Assembly (NCBI GenBank): GCA_018401695.1
Contig: JAGYKD010000002.1
Span: 426,636-490,635, forward strand
Source: Flavobacteriales bacterium
GTDB taxonomy: Bacteria; Bacteroidota; Bacteroidia; CAIKAF01
Direction: 5' to 3'
DNA: 64,000 nucleotides
Part shown: positions 23,821-32,532 of the stretch, piece by piece
Position numbering within the stretch: the first letter of the stretch is position 1
Layout of the letters: every line of letters starts with the position of its first letter
The notes under the pieces: generated by a model
What the model saw: the letters and a program-made list of their open reading frames with translations, nothing else
Databases searched by the model: none
Told to the model about the DNA's origin: nothing
Made by a program: the position numbers and the translations under genes

Positions 23821-24886
23821 TATAGGAAGGCCTGCTCAGTGGGATTTCTTGCAGACCCAATTGCGAAAACTTGGTTTGCTTTTTTACAAAAAAACGCCAA
23901 ACTATGGCTATTGGGCTTAAGGGGGCAGAGGTTTTGTTTGGTAAGATTTTTCGAGCTTTCCAAACTTTGGGCAAACGTAAGTAAAAGTGGATGTGTGCTT
24001 TAAACACAGCAAAAAATTGTGCCCCTCCTTTGGAGCCGAAAAGCATTTTAAGGGCCGCCACACCATCCAAAATCATGCGCAACAGCAGAATGGGAAGAAC
24101 TTTAGAGCCCGGTAAATTTTTAGCAAGGAGCAGCAGGTTATTTCTAAAATTCAAATAGGTTTTGCGTGGGTTAAGTTGGTCTAGAGTTCCTCCGCCAACA
24201 TGGTATACCGTACTTTGTGGAATTACGGCCAACCAATGGCCTTGGGCTTGAAGTCGCCAACATAAATCGATTTCCTCCATATGAGCAAAAAAGTCGGGGT
24301 CAAGCCCTCCTGCCTCCAAATATGCTTTACGACGCACCAATAGAGCACATCCGGTAGCCCAAGCAATGCGGATGGGGTTTTGGTATTGGGCGTGGTCTAT
24401 TTCGCAGGAGTCAAATAACCTGCCCCGGCAAAATGGGTATCCAAGGGCATCTATAAATCCCCCTGAGGCACCGGCATATTCAAATTGTTCAGGATGGTTG
24501 TAAGCCAAAATTTTGGGTTGACAGGCCGCGCAATCGGGAAAATTTTCCATGGCTTTTTGCAGAGGGTTAAGCCATTGGGCGCTTGGTGCTACATCGGAGT
24601 TTAAAAGCAAGACCAAATCGTTTGGTATTTGTGCTATGGCTCTATTGTAACCTTCGGCAAATCCAAAATTTTGGTCAAAAAACAGGGTATGAACCTGCGG
24701 GAATTGAGCCTGAAGCACTTCACGGCTTTCATCGCTGCTGCCGTTATCGGCTACCCAAACCTGATGGGGAGCCGGGCTGTGTTTAAGCACTTCCGGGAGG
24801 AATTGTTTAAGCCAATGGGCTCCGTTCCAATTTAATATAATTATTGCAATGCCTTTGGAGGCGCTTGCCTGCTCTTCTTGACTCAT
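23810..24886 (-). CDS. Glycosyltransferase family 2
   Basis: A 358-residue GT-A glycosyltransferase. The N-terminus IAIIILNWNGAHWL, ADNGSSDES near residue 46 and NPLQ/LLNSDVAP near 95 (the DxD-like metal site) define the nucleotide-sugar domain. HMEEIDLCWRLQAQGH near 210 is the acceptor-site ED motif of rhamnosyltransferase-like GT2 enzymes. The C-terminus has a basic amphipathic region but no certain membrane helix. It shares an ATGA overlap with the upstream GWxTD gene, so the two are cotranslated. Donor and acceptor sugars are unknown. Confidence 0.88.
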   Translation of the reverse strand: MSQEEQASASKGIAIIILNWNGAHWLKQFLPEVLKHSPAPHQVWVADNGSSDESREVLQAQFPQVHTLFFDQNFGFAEGYNRAIAQIPNDLVLLLNSDVAPSAQWLNPLQKAMENFPDCAACQPKILAYNHPEQFEYAGASGGFIDALGYPFCRGRLFDSCEIDHAQYQNPIRIAWATGCALLVRRKAYLEAGGLDPDFFAHMEEIDLCWRLQAQGHWLAVIPQSTVYHVGGGTLDQLNPRKTYLNFRNNLLLLAKNLPGSKVLPILLLRMILDGVAALKMLFGSKGGAQFFAVFKAHIHFYLRLPKVWKARKILPNKTSAPLSPIAIVWRFFVKKQTKFSQLGLQEIPLSRPSYIKK

Positions 24887-26343
24887 CGGGGCTGATCAAA
24901 CAAATCCCGGCTCCAACTGCCGTAGTGGTTCATGACATCGTTTTGATCTACCCCAAAGCTGTTGTTGCGGTTGTGTACAAACATCTGCCATTGACGGTTG
25001 TTGATTTCGCCGCGGCAATTGGAGTGAATAAGGATAAAATCATTGTCGATGGAGTTGGGGTTGTAAAAGACAAAACGGACATTGGTTTGTGCATTGATTT
25101 GATAGTATTGCCAAATCTCGTAGGGATACGCAGAAGGTTCATTATAGCGCTTATTTACGGCATTGGGTGGGCCATACTGCAGGTAAATACGGCCTCTATC
25201 GGTATCGTAACCTCTCATGGCATGCGTGCCAAATTCTTGGTTCATGGCAGCTACCAAACGCTTGTGCTTCAACCAGGCCAGCTCGGGGTTTTTGGGGTCT
25301 TTTTGGTTCCAAAAGCCAAGCAAAAAGCGTTTGATTTTTAGGGTGTCTTTGCTTTTGGCCATGTTTTGGGCAAATTGCTTTTGTCTTCCTTCGCTAATAG
25401 GCACAAGGCAACGGGCCATTTCTTGCAAAGTGTCTATGTTTTGCACATGTTCTACAAAAGAGCCATCGATGACCAATTTGGACAATTCTTCTTCGCTTAG
25501 TTCGGGCATTAAGCCATCGCGATAAAACAGTTTTTTGCGCTGCGCAACTTGGGTTCCGGTGCTGTCTAGGATTTGAATCTCCAGTTCGTAATAGCCCGGC
25601 GTCAACTGGGATATAGGCAGTTGCCCTATAAAGGGCTTGGAGGGAGAAGCGTTCATGCGTTTAATAAACGCGGCACCGGGAATGGCTTGTTGGCTGTCGG
25701 CATGTTTGACCATACCACGTAAGGCAAAGCCGGAATTAACCCCTAAAAACTGATCGGTATCCCAAGCCTCCACATAAAACTTGAGGACTTCTTCTTCGGG
25801 GAAAGCATACGATTGAATTCTGGGCATCAATTCTAAATCGCCCCTTTTAAGTCTGGGGTTTTTGCCGGAAAAGGGCTGAATCGACTCTATGAGCATGATT
25901 CCACTCAAGCTTGGTCCTTGGCCTTGGCTTAGCCAAAGGCTGTCCATGTGTTGGATTTTACTGCTGTCTGGCGCATTTAAGTCTTGTATGATCCATTCAA
26001 TTTGATAGGCCCCCTGACTCAAGGGAAGCCGATGCACATCGAACAAATCCCCTAATTCTTGTTCGGTTTCATTGTAGCTCTGGCTCTCCAAGACATATTT
26101 ATCGTAGGCTTTGATTTCTCCATTTTGTGTCGCCAAAACAAGCACTTGAATGGTAGCTTGAAATTTGCCTTGTTCGTTTTTTACGTATTCAAGACTTTTG
26201 CCTTCCAGCAACAACCAACTTTCGAGGTAGCGTTCGCCGGTGCCGGACATGAACAACTCATACCCCAAGGAAGCATTGATGCCTGCCCAAACCGATCCAA
26301 GGGGAAGAAATAAAAGCGCAACAATCCAAAGCTTTTTAACCAT
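24883..26343 (-). CDS. GWxTD domain-containing secreted protein
   Basis: A 486-residue protein with a signal peptide (MVKKLWIVALLFLPLGSVWA). The central part is beta-rich, and the C-terminal third is the GWxTD-type domain: GYDTDRGRIYLQYGPP near 390, YPYEIWQYY near 415, and NNRQWQMFVHNRN. The classical GWxTD sequence itself is not strictly kept. The frame is open up to 26415, but the ATG at 26343 begins the signal peptide and lies 4 nt after a -7 box. These proteins are common in Bacteroidota, with no established function. Cotranslation with a glycosyltransferase suggests an envelope role. Confidence 0.8.
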   Translation of the reverse strand: MVKKLWIVALLFLPLGSVWAGINASLGYELFMSGTGERYLESWLLLEGKSLEYVKNEQGKFQATIQVLVLATQNGEIKAYDKYVLESQSYNETEQELGDLFDVHRLPLSQGAYQIEWIIQDLNAPDSSKIQHMDSLWLSQGQGPSLSGIMLIESIQPFSGKNPRLKRGDLELMPRIQSYAFPEEEVLKFYVEAWDTDQFLGVNSGFALRGMVKHADSQQAIPGAAFIKRMNASPSKPFIGQLPISQLTPGYYELEIQILDSTGTQVAQRKKLFYRDGLMPELSEEELSKLVIDGSFVEHVQNIDTLQEMARCLVPISEGRQKQFAQNMAKSKDTLKIKRFLLGFWNQKDPKNPELAWLKHKRLVAAMNQEFGTHAMRGYDTDRGRIYLQYGPPNAVNKRYNEPSAYPYEIWQYYQINAQTNVRFVFYNPNSIDNDFILIHSNCRGEINNRQWQMFVHNRNNSFGVDQNDVMNHYGSWSRDLFDQPR

Positions 26344-26347
26344 AATA

Positions 26348-26355
26348 CAAAGATA
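26348..26355 (-). promoter_or_regulatory. -7 box of the GWxTD gene
   Basis: TATCTTTG on the minus strand, ending 4 nt before the ATG at 26343. It supports the chosen start and predicts a leaderless message. Confidence 0.55.
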
Positions 26356-26487
26356 AGACCTTCTTTTTAGCCCTGAGAAGCGGCCGTATGCTAAAGCGGC
26401 TGCTTTTTCAAACATAAGCTATTGCTTAACAAGTTCGGTATTGCTCCTTAGCTCTGCAAATACAAATGCCGTCTTTTGTCGGCAAAT

Positions 26488-27846
26488 TTACTTCACCAGT
26501 TTATAGATTTGGTCAAATCCACCTAAGCTAGGCGGAGCGGCAGGGGCATGCACCAAATTTCCTTGTTTGTCAATCAAGTAATAAGCTGAGGAACCTTGTA
26601 AGTCGTAAGCCTGCGTAATTTCGGGGTTGATAAGGCCAAAACTCCCTATTAAATCGTGTTTTTTTACCAATTGGTGAAGGCTTGTAAAATTGCAATCCAA
26701 GCAAATGCCAACCACTTTCAACTCTTTTTCAAAGGGCCCAAAAAAGGCACGAGTACCCAGCAGTTCGCTCAAAGTCCCCGGGTTTTGGGCGCTGAAAAAA
26801 ACCAGGTATACTGCCCATTTGTCTTTAAAGTCGTTTAACGAGAAGCTTTTTCCCATGGGGTCAAGCGCTTCAAGGGAAGGGGCAGGATTGCCCGGACTTA
26901 ATTTATCCAAATCATGGATGAAATGCCGGGTTATTTGTTTTAACCGCGGATGCACTTGCTTTTCTTGTGCACTGCGCAGCAAATGCAACAGTTTGGCTTT
27001 GGGTATGCCTTTTTCGTAATGCCAATCGAACAAGCCATAAACCACAAAGAGTTCGCCTACCTCTCTACCGGTAATCAGTTCTTGCTGCATTACATAATGA
27101 AACAAGCTGTCGTAATTGGGTTTGGTCATAATGGCATCGTACAGTTTTCCTCCGGAGGATTGACTGGCCCATTCCAATAGTTTGCCCTTGTACAAGTCTT
27201 TAAAGAAGGCGAGGTAGTCGGGGTGGTCGTACAAAACTTCTTGATTGAACAAATAGCTTTCAGCAGCTTTTTGCTCGCCAATTAGTCGGGTTACCATAAG
27301 TAAATCCGCAATTCGGTAGGCAGCCATTTGCCGCACATAGGGCAGGGGATGGTTTCCGTACCGCTCTTTGCTTTCCTTTGCAAAGCGTAGGGTCATACTT
27401 CGGTAGTCTCCTTTGGTAAAGGCTTCGTAGTTGTCGGCAATAAAATCGTTGTACCACCGGTTAAAAGAGGAGACTTCAAACCAATACCCACTGGTGTCGT
27501 TGTTGTCGGTTAAACCAATTTGTCCCGGATCGCTGCCGGGTATGATTAATTCATAGGTTTTACCTGCTTCCGGATGCAGTGCTGTTCTTTCTCTTTCCAG
27601 CAGCAAATGATAGTTCACTAAACTATCGCTAAGCTCGGTTATGCCTAATTCAAAATTCCCATCGGCATCAATAATGGTTTTATCTAAGGTATATTCGCTT
27701 TGAATAAGTAAGTCGCCATAGGCCTGAATTTGTATGGTTTTTCCACTAAAGAAAGGCGCATTTCCCTTAAATCGGACTTCTTGCCCAAATCCGGCCATTA
27801 AGGGTAGTAGTAAGCCAAAAAATAATCCTAATCTGCAGCTTCGCAT
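26488..27846 (-). CDS. Exported thioredoxin-fold protein lacking CxxC
   Basis: A 452-residue exported protein. A signal peptide (MRSCRLGLFFGLLLPLMAGFGQ) is followed by a DUF4369-like N-terminal beta domain, a helical middle (about 130-310) and a C-terminal thioredoxin/TlpA-like domain from about residue 318 (GNPAPSLEALDPMGKSFSL). Where TlpA proteins have CxxC after the first strand, this one reads FFSAQNPGT, so both cysteines are missing and disulfide exchange is not expected. C379 and C381 in GICLDCN are not at the active site. It may be a scaffold or binding variant. It is followed 6 nt later on the same strand by coaD? No: coaD lies upstream, its stop 6 nt before this start. Confidence 0.78.
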   Translation of the reverse strand: MRSCRLGLFFGLLLPLMAGFGQEVRFKGNAPFFSGKTIQIQAYGDLLIQSEYTLDKTIIDADGNFELGITELSDSLVNYHLLLERERTALHPEAGKTYELIIPGSDPGQIGLTDNNDTSGYWFEVSSFNRWYNDFIADNYEAFTKGDYRSMTLRFAKESKERYGNHPLPYVRQMAAYRIADLLMVTRLIGEQKAAESYLFNQEVLYDHPDYLAFFKDLYKGKLLEWASQSSGGKLYDAIMTKPNYDSLFHYVMQQELITGREVGELFVVYGLFDWHYEKGIPKAKLLHLLRSAQEKQVHPRLKQITRHFIHDLDKLSPGNPAPSLEALDPMGKSFSLNDFKDKWAVYLVFFSAQNPGTLSELLGTRAFFGPFEKELKVVGICLDCNFTSLHQLVKKHDLIGSFGLINPEITQAYDLQGSSAYYLIDKQGNLVHAPAAPPSLGGFDQIYKLVK

Positions 27847-27852
27847 ATGGCT

Positions 27853-28350
27853 CTAACGCTTTTTTTGCTTGTCCATTGCTTGCTCCAAGACAATCCCATC
27901 GGGTAAAAATGGGCGGGTATCTCCACCATGTCTAAAAATATCGCGCACAATGCTGGAATTTATGGCCGATAAACCGGGGTCTGATACCAAAAATACCGTT
28001 TCAATGCCCGGTTCCATGGCTTGGTTGGCTTGGGCAATGTTCCGTTCAAATTCAAAATCTGTGCTGCTCCTCAATCCCCGTAAAATAAAGGTGGCCTCTC
28101 GCTTTTTGCAATATTGGATGGTAAGGCCGTCAAAATAATCCACTTTTACTTTGGGTTCGTTTTGAAACACCAGTTCCAGCCATTTAACCCGTTGCTCCAG
28201 GCTAAACATGGTTTGTTTTTTGGCATTATAACCTATGGCCAACCAAATTTCGTCAAACATGGGCAGTGCTCTTTTTACAAGGGCTTCGTGACCACGGGTC
28301 ACAGGATCAAAGGTTCCCGGATAAACGGCAATGCGGGGTTTGGCTTCCAT
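27853..28350 (-). CDS. coaD: Phosphopantetheine adenylyltransferase
   Basis: A 165-residue nucleotidyltransferase that makes dephospho-CoA from 4'-phosphopantetheine and ATP. The N-terminal YPGTFDPVTRGH (residues 10-21) is the T/HxGH site. RGLRSSTDFEFE near 90-101 and INSSIVRDI near 129-137 are the other family motifs. Length is normal. It lies 5 nt downstream of the rsmD stop and 6 nt upstream of the thioredoxin-fold gene, in an rsmD-coaD arrangement common in many bacteria. CoaBC for the preceding steps is at 44402-45592 in this window. Confidence 0.94.
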   Translation of the reverse strand: MEAKPRIAVYPGTFDPVTRGHEALVKRALPMFDEIWLAIGYNAKKQTMFSLEQRVKWLELVFQNEPKVKVDYFDGLTIQYCKKREATFILRGLRSSTDFEFERNIAQANQAMEPGIETVFLVSDPGLSAINSSIVRDIFRHGGDTRPFLPDGIVLEQAMDKQKKR

Positions 28351-28355
28351 GGCTT

Positions 28356-28916
28356 TTAGGATTCAATTTCGGTAGGATTTCTAAAAAATGAAAAATGTAC
28401 CGAGCCGTATTTTCTGGTTTCTTCATATCCGGACAGTGGCTGCAGGCTTTCCGACATTTCCGGTCCATGTTCGCAGATCATAAGTCCATCTCTGGCCAGC
28501 AAGCCTCGATCCAGCACCAGTCCGGGGAGTTTAGAATAATCGTCTAGGCCGTAGGGTGGGTCCATAAATACCAAATCCCAGGCTTGCCCACCTTGCCGCA
28601 ACCATCGAAAGGCATCGCTTTGAAAGGCTTGACCTTTTTTGTCTAGGTCCCAAGCTTTGAGGGTGTCCAGGATATGCTTGGTAACTACAGGGCTGTGGTC
28701 TACAAAGTCTACCGAGGCGGCTCCTCTCGACAACATTTCAAGGCCAATAGAGCCTGTGCCGCAGCATAAATCCAAGGCATGCATGGAGGGCCAATCCAAC
28801 AGGTGGCGAAGCACATTGAACAAGGCTTCTTTGGCACGATCGGTGGTGGGCCTCAACTCCATTTTCTTGGAGGGCCTAATTACACGTCCTTTATGGCTTC
28901 CGGCGATTATTCGCAC
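28356..28916 (-). CDS. rsmD: 16S rRNA (guanine966-N2)-methyltransferase
   Basis: A 186-residue SAM-dependent methyltransferase for G966 of 16S rRNA. It starts MRIIAGSHKGRVI, then RPTTDRAKEALFNVL (residues 22-36). The SAM-binding motif is DLCCGTGSIGLEMLSRGA (49-66), and the catalytic MDPPYG is at 118-123. These are all RsmD hallmarks. It sits between a membrane-protein gene (whose stop it adjoins) and coaD, so all are probably one transcript. Confidence 0.93.
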   Translation of the reverse strand: MRIIAGSHKGRVIRPSKKMELRPTTDRAKEALFNVLRHLLDWPSMHALDLCCGTGSIGLEMLSRGAASVDFVDHSPVVTKHILDTLKAWDLDKKGQAFQSDAFRWLRQGGQAWDLVFMDPPYGLDDYSKLPGLVLDRGLLARDGLMICEHGPEMSESLQPLSGYEETRKYGSVHFSFFRNPTEIES

Positions 28917-29690
28917 TTAGTCGCGCCAGTTTCCGGTAGTAATGGGTTCCGCCAATGAGCCTACTTGAATAATGGAGTCCAACCTCAGCCGTCCATAGTC
29001 CTGACGCAAGTCCAACAAAAAGTCATCGTAATTTGCACTTAATGCAAACACCGGCACCTCAGCTCCTTCATCGGTATACAATAGGTCGGCTTCCAGGGTA
29101 AAAGTTTTACCTTCCGGATTGTATGGAATGTAAGGCATGGAATCAATGGGGAATGTTTCTACGAAATTATGCCCCAAAGGTGAAACCCAGGTGGTGTCTC
29201 TGCGTGCCAGACCTTGAGCCACCTGCACTGAGTCGTCCAGGTTACCAAACTCCTTAATCAAAGGTACTTTTCCGTACCTCAAAAAGTGTACAAGGCTGTC
29301 AAAATTGGGTGCAAAACTGTTCTTGCCGTCCCGGTAGGCGAGTTGCGCTTCTCTAATTTTGAGCATTTTGGTTTTAACTACCTCAATGCGTGAATCTTGC
29401 AAATCATAAAACTCTATACTGCTTTGAATGCTTCTGTACACCAAAAACAACAAAACAATAGATACAGGAACCAAAATATAGCCAACAATTTTGGGCACTT
29501 TTAGCTTTAGCATTCCCAGAACCACCAAAGCCCACAATACCGCAAATAACAGCATCATAACTCCGGCCAAAATAAATTTAGCGCTCTGGCCCTGACCGGA
29601 TTCAAACGAAATGGACAACACAAAAATACCCAGCAAGGCAAATAGCCCGGGTACAATAAGCTTGGAAAGGTTTATAAGGATATCTCTCAT
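28917..29690 (-). CDS. Conserved membrane-anchored protein of unknown function
   Basis: A 257-residue protein with three hydrophobic segments in its first 92 residues (about 11-31, 38-60, 68-88), a charged helix (95-120) and a soluble C-terminal domain rich in beta structure. I recognise no catalytic motif. KMLKIREAQLAYRDGKNSFAPNFDSL resembles the helix-plus-short-domain region of pilin-like or cell-envelope proteins, but this is weak. It is the promoter-proximal gene of the operon with rsmD and coaD. Confidence 0.7.
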   Translation of the reverse strand: MRDILINLSKLIVPGLFALLGIFVLSISFESGQGQSAKFILAGVMMLLFAVLWALVVLGMLKLKVPKIVGYILVPVSIVLLFLVYRSIQSSIEFYDLQDSRIEVVKTKMLKIREAQLAYRDGKNSFAPNFDSLVHFLRYGKVPLIKEFGNLDDSVQVAQGLARRDTTWVSPLGHNFVETFPIDSMPYIPYNPEGKTFTLEADLLYTDEGAEVPVFALSANYDDFLLDLRQDYGRLRLDSIIQVGSLAEPITTGNWRD

Positions 29691-29712
29691 GCCTGTGGTG
29701 CTATGTTCGTCG

Positions 29713-29739
29713 CAAATCTAAACAATTATACCAACTCAA
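29713..29739 (-). promoter_or_regulatory. Promoter of the membrane protein-rsmD-coaD operon
   Basis: On the minus strand, TTG (29737-29739), a 16-nt spacer, then TAGATTTG (29713-29720), 22 nt before the start codon. The -7 match is exact, the spacer slightly short. Confidence 0.5.
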
Positions 29740-29794
29740 GGAACAGCTATAGCCATGTTGAGGCGTGGACATTTTTTTTGACCTGTCGCTTTTT

Positions 29795-29936
29795 GGGGCG
29801 CTCACGGGCTTTCAGCCTCCGGCCATGCTCCGGGCTTTGGCCTGCCTAAGGCTCCGGGGGTTCCGCAAAGCTCCACCTCCTCGCCTAAGGCAGGCTGCAG
29901 CCAGGGCTTGGCGCTCCCGGCTTCTATCCCTGCGCC
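29795..29936 (+). repeat. Structured GC-rich intergenic element, copy 5
   Basis: Terminal stem GGCGC/GCGCC (29797-29801 with 29932-29936). GGGCTTTCAGC is at 29806-29816. The main stem GCCTGCCTAAGGC pairs with GCCTAAGGCAGGC (29840-29852 with 29883-29895). CCTCC is at 29876-29880. Its loop TTCCGCAAAGCTCCA (29861-29875) is identical to that of copy 9. It lies in a divergent intergenic region between two start codons, so it cannot be a shared terminator. Confidence 0.8.
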
Positions 29937-30046
29937 ATAATTCTCCCACATTTTTTGGTTAATTAAGGCTTTTCTTTTTTTTCTTGAATTTGCCCTAAGC
30001 ATATTTTCGTTTGCTTTGTTTTCTTCTTAATCTTTCGAATGCCAAA

Positions 30047-30238
30047 GTGGACATAGGAATAGGTCATATTTATTTTGCTCTTGGTTTTGCCATAGTGTTT
30101 TTGTTTTCCATAGCGGTTTTGTACCGTCGTGATTTACAAAGGTTGCGCCGAGATTATAAGCAGGTCTATAAGGTGTTTATTTTGGTTGCCTTAGCAATAG
30201 CTCTTTTGTTGGTGGTTAAAGAACTTACGGTATCATGA
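30047..30238 (+). CDS. Small two-helix membrane protein
   Basis: A 63-residue protein starting at GTG (30047), giving MDIGIGHIYFALGFA; a TTG at 30011 is also in frame. Two hydrophobic helices (about 9-27 and 42-58) flank a positively charged loop (RRDLQRLRRDYKQVYK), so the loop should be cytoplasmic. Its stop overlaps the next gene's start (ATGA), which supports it being real. The function is unknown; it may be a partner of the DUF4442 and phosphoesterase genes that follow. Confidence 0.62.
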   Translation: MDIGIGHIYFALGFAIVFLFSIAVLYRRDLQRLRRDYKQVYKVFILVALAIALLLVVKELTVS

Positions 30239-30729
30239 AGCATTTGAAGCCCCTGTTTGAGCAGGCAGCAGAGTCGAGATGGGGCCTAAGAAAACTCAAT
30301 TGGGCGCTTTGGTACAAATTGCCTTTCAACAGGCCCCATGGCATTCGCTTAATTGAAGCTAGGCCCGGATTTGTTGCTGCACGTCTTCCTTTTAAACGCA
30401 GCAATCTCAATCATTTAAAAACCATGCATGCCTGCGCATTGGCTACCGTAGCCGAATTTTCTGCAGGTACTTGTTTGCTTTCTTTGGCTTGGCCCTTCAG
30501 ATATCGACTTATTATGAAATCCATGCACATGGAATATATGCGAAGGGTTGAGTCTGAGGTTCAAGCCCAATGCACTATAGAATCGGAGCGTTTAAGCTCT
30601 TGGTTAAACGAGTTGGATGCCCAAGACGGCCGGATTTTAATTCCCCTAAAAACCTTGCTTTTCGACGCACAAGGCAATGCGGTTGCCGAGGGCATTACCC
30701 ATTGGCATATCAAACGAATTTTAGACTGA
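30235..30729 (+). CDS. DUF4442 hotdog-fold protein
   Basis: A 164-residue protein of the DUF4442 family, related to PaaI-type acyl-CoA thioesterases. NHLKTMHACALATVAEFSAG near residues 58-77 holds the conserved N-x-N/H...H...E pattern of the hotdog active site, and LPFNRPHGIRL near 29 is the family start. Likely role: hydrolysis of an acyl thioester, substrate unknown. It overlaps both neighbours (ATGA and TGATG), so three genes are cotranslated. Confidence 0.8.
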   Translation: MKHLKPLFEQAAESRWGLRKLNWALWYKLPFNRPHGIRLIEARPGFVAARLPFKRSNLNHLKTMHACALATVAEFSAGTCLLSLAWPFRYRLIMKSMHMEYMRRVESEVQAQCTIESERLSSWLNELDAQDGRILIPLKTLLFDAQGNAVAEGITHWHIKRILD

Positions 30730-31931
30730 TGCGCTTTATTGTTTTCTTTTCTATTTTGGGTGCAGCCCTAGCTGCCATCGTAGGTATGTACTTTTTGTGG
30801 AAACCTGTTTTTCCCAAAGACAAACGGTGGCTGTTTACGCTCGTTTGGTTTGGTCTGCCTTTGCTGCTCCTTGGCTTAAGTTTTTTCAGAGATCAGGTTC
30901 CTGTAAAACTTCAAATGTGGGTTGCTAACTTTCTTATGATATGGCTCTTGTCGGTATTGATTGCCGGAGTTTTTACCTTCCTTTTTTTCTTGCTTTCTTT
31001 TTTACCCGGAATTTCAGGAAAAGGAGCCGCCGAATCCATTCCCTCCCGCCGAACCTTTTTGCAGCAGGTTGGGATTGTAGCCGCTCTTTTGCCTTTTTCT
31101 ACCATGTGGTATGGCATCCTGCGTACCTCTTCTGATTTTAATATCCAAAGGCATCGCCTAAAGTTTGCGGGGCTTCCCAAGGCTTTTTATGGGCTTAAAA
31201 TTTTGCAGATTAGCGATATCCATACCGGTTCGGTGTGGTCCAAAACTGTATTGGAAAAAGCCGTGCAACATATTCGTGAAGAGGCTCCTGACTTAGTGGT
31301 TTTTACCGGCGATTTGGTCAACAACGAAACCAAAGAGGCCGAACCTTTTGTAGATATTCTTTCTCAAATTTCTGCACCTATGGGCGTGTTTTCCATTCTC
31401 GGAAACCACGATTATGGCGACTACAAAGCTTGGGATAGTCCCGAGGAGAAGCAAAAAAACTTCGATGCAATGCTTAATTTACATCGCCGCCTCGGGTGGA
31501 CTTTGCTGCTTAATGAGCATAGGGTTTTTGAGCGAGAGGGCCAGCGTTTGGTGCTTGCCGGAGTAGAGAATTGGGGCGCAAAGCTTCATTTTAAACGGTA
31601 CGGGAAACTCGGCAAGGCTATGGAGGGCGTTCTCCCCGAAGATTTTGCGGTCTTGTTGTCGCACGACCCATCCCATTGGGAAGCAGAAGTACAGTCTATG
31701 GCTCCGCAAGCAAAATTGACGCTTTCGGGCCATACCCATGGGTTTCAGTTTGGTGTTGAAATCCCCGGATTTAAGTGGAGCCCTGCTCAATATGTTTATA
31801 AACAGTGGGCCGGCCTTTATGGCGACAGCAATTCCATGCTTTATGTGAATCGTGGTACCGGATGCATTGGATACTCAGGAAGGGTCGGCATCCGTCCTGA
31901 AATCACCGTACTGGAGCTTCAGAAGGCCTGA
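30729..31931 (+). CDS. Membrane-anchored metallophosphoesterase
   Basis: A 400-residue protein. The ATG at 30729 shares one base with the previous stop. Three or four hydrophobic helices fill residues 1-130. The C-terminal calcineurin-like domain has QISDIHTGS near 160, FTGDLVNNE near 193, ILGNHDYGD near 222, and LSGHTHGFQFG near 335, the full dimetal set. It resembles YkuE/YpbG-type phosphoesterases tethered to the membrane. The SRRTFLQQVG segment after the helices looks like a Tat-type SRRxFL motif but is preceded by other helices. Substrate unknown. Confidence 0.87.
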   Translation: MRFIVFFSILGAALAAIVGMYFLWKPVFPKDKRWLFTLVWFGLPLLLLGLSFFRDQVPVKLQMWVANFLMIWLLSVLIAGVFTFLFFLLSFLPGISGKGAAESIPSRRTFLQQVGIVAALLPFSTMWYGILRTSSDFNIQRHRLKFAGLPKAFYGLKILQISDIHTGSVWSKTVLEKAVQHIREEAPDLVVFTGDLVNNETKEAEPFVDILSQISAPMGVFSILGNHDYGDYKAWDSPEEKQKNFDAMLNLHRRLGWTLLLNEHRVFEREGQRLVLAGVENWGAKLHFKRYGKLGKAMEGVLPEDFAVLLSHDPSHWEAEVQSMAPQAKLTLSGHTHGFQFGVEIPGFKWSPAQYVYKQWAGLYGDSNSMLYVNRGTGCIGYSGRVGIRPEITVLELQKA

Positions 31932-31936
31932 TTTCA

Positions 31937-32527
31937 TTAGAAACCTTCCATTTCTGATTTCCAAATACTGAAGCTCTCGAGGTCAACTTCCGGAATTGCT
32001 AAGCTAAAGCTTGCGCCTTTGGCGTGATATTCCACTTGATAGGCCCAACCTTTTTGCTCTATTTGATGCCTTACGATTGAATATTTTGCATGTTCTACCG
32101 CAAGCCTTTCTGTCCGGGTAGGTACTACCGCTTCTAATTTTCCCTGCTCAATGGCCAAAAGGGCAGTGTGTCCGTAGGCTCTAATGAGTCCTCCTTTTCC
32201 TAATGGGGTGCCGCCGTATATGCGAGCCACGGCCACAAGAACCTGTACCAGTTTTTTCCCGGAAATGTAATTAAGTATCGGTTTGCCTGCGGTTCCGCTG
32301 GGCTCCCCGTCATCGCTGCTCCGAAAAAGGTCCCCTTTGTTGTCCCATATGGCGCCATAAGCTACATGGCCTATTCCCTTTTGACTTTGCTTGAACGTTT
32401 CTACAAGTTTGGATATCTCTCTATCCGATTCCAATGGACACATAAGCCCAAAGAACTTACTGCCTCTATCCTCTAAATAGGAGGTTCCGTTTTTAATGGG
32501 CCTATACCGTGTTGTGGTATCTTCCAT
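31937..32527 (-). CDS. YigZ/IMPACT family protein
   Basis: A 196-residue protein of the YigZ (IMPACT) family. Signatures are SSDDGEPSGTAGKPIL near residues 66-81 and YGGTPLGKGGLIRAYG near 100-115. The C-terminal half is an alpha/beta ACT-like fold. IMPACT proteins in eukaryotes counter GCN2; the bacterial role is not known. An upstream in-frame start would lie inside the transporter gene, so the ATG at 32527 is chosen, 5 nt after that gene's stop. It is the last gene of the ribD-transporter-yigZ run. Confidence 0.87.
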   Translation of the reverse strand: MEDTTTRYRPIKNGTSYLEDRGSKFFGLMCPLESDREISKLVETFKQSQKGIGHVAYGAIWDNKGDLFRSSDDGEPSGTAGKPILNYISGKKLVQVLVAVARIYGGTPLGKGGLIRAYGHTALLAIEQGKLEAVVPTRTERLAVEHAKYSIVRHQIEQKGWAYQVEYHAKGASFSLAIPEVDLESFSIWKSEMEGF

Positions 32528-32532
32528 TATGG

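Noticed and set aside
24844..25341. A 165-codon frame antisense to the GWxTD gene
   Set aside because: It is a shadow of a well-supported gene, with no start signal or recognisable domain. The same applies to the 148-codon frame at 51084-51530 opposite clpC.
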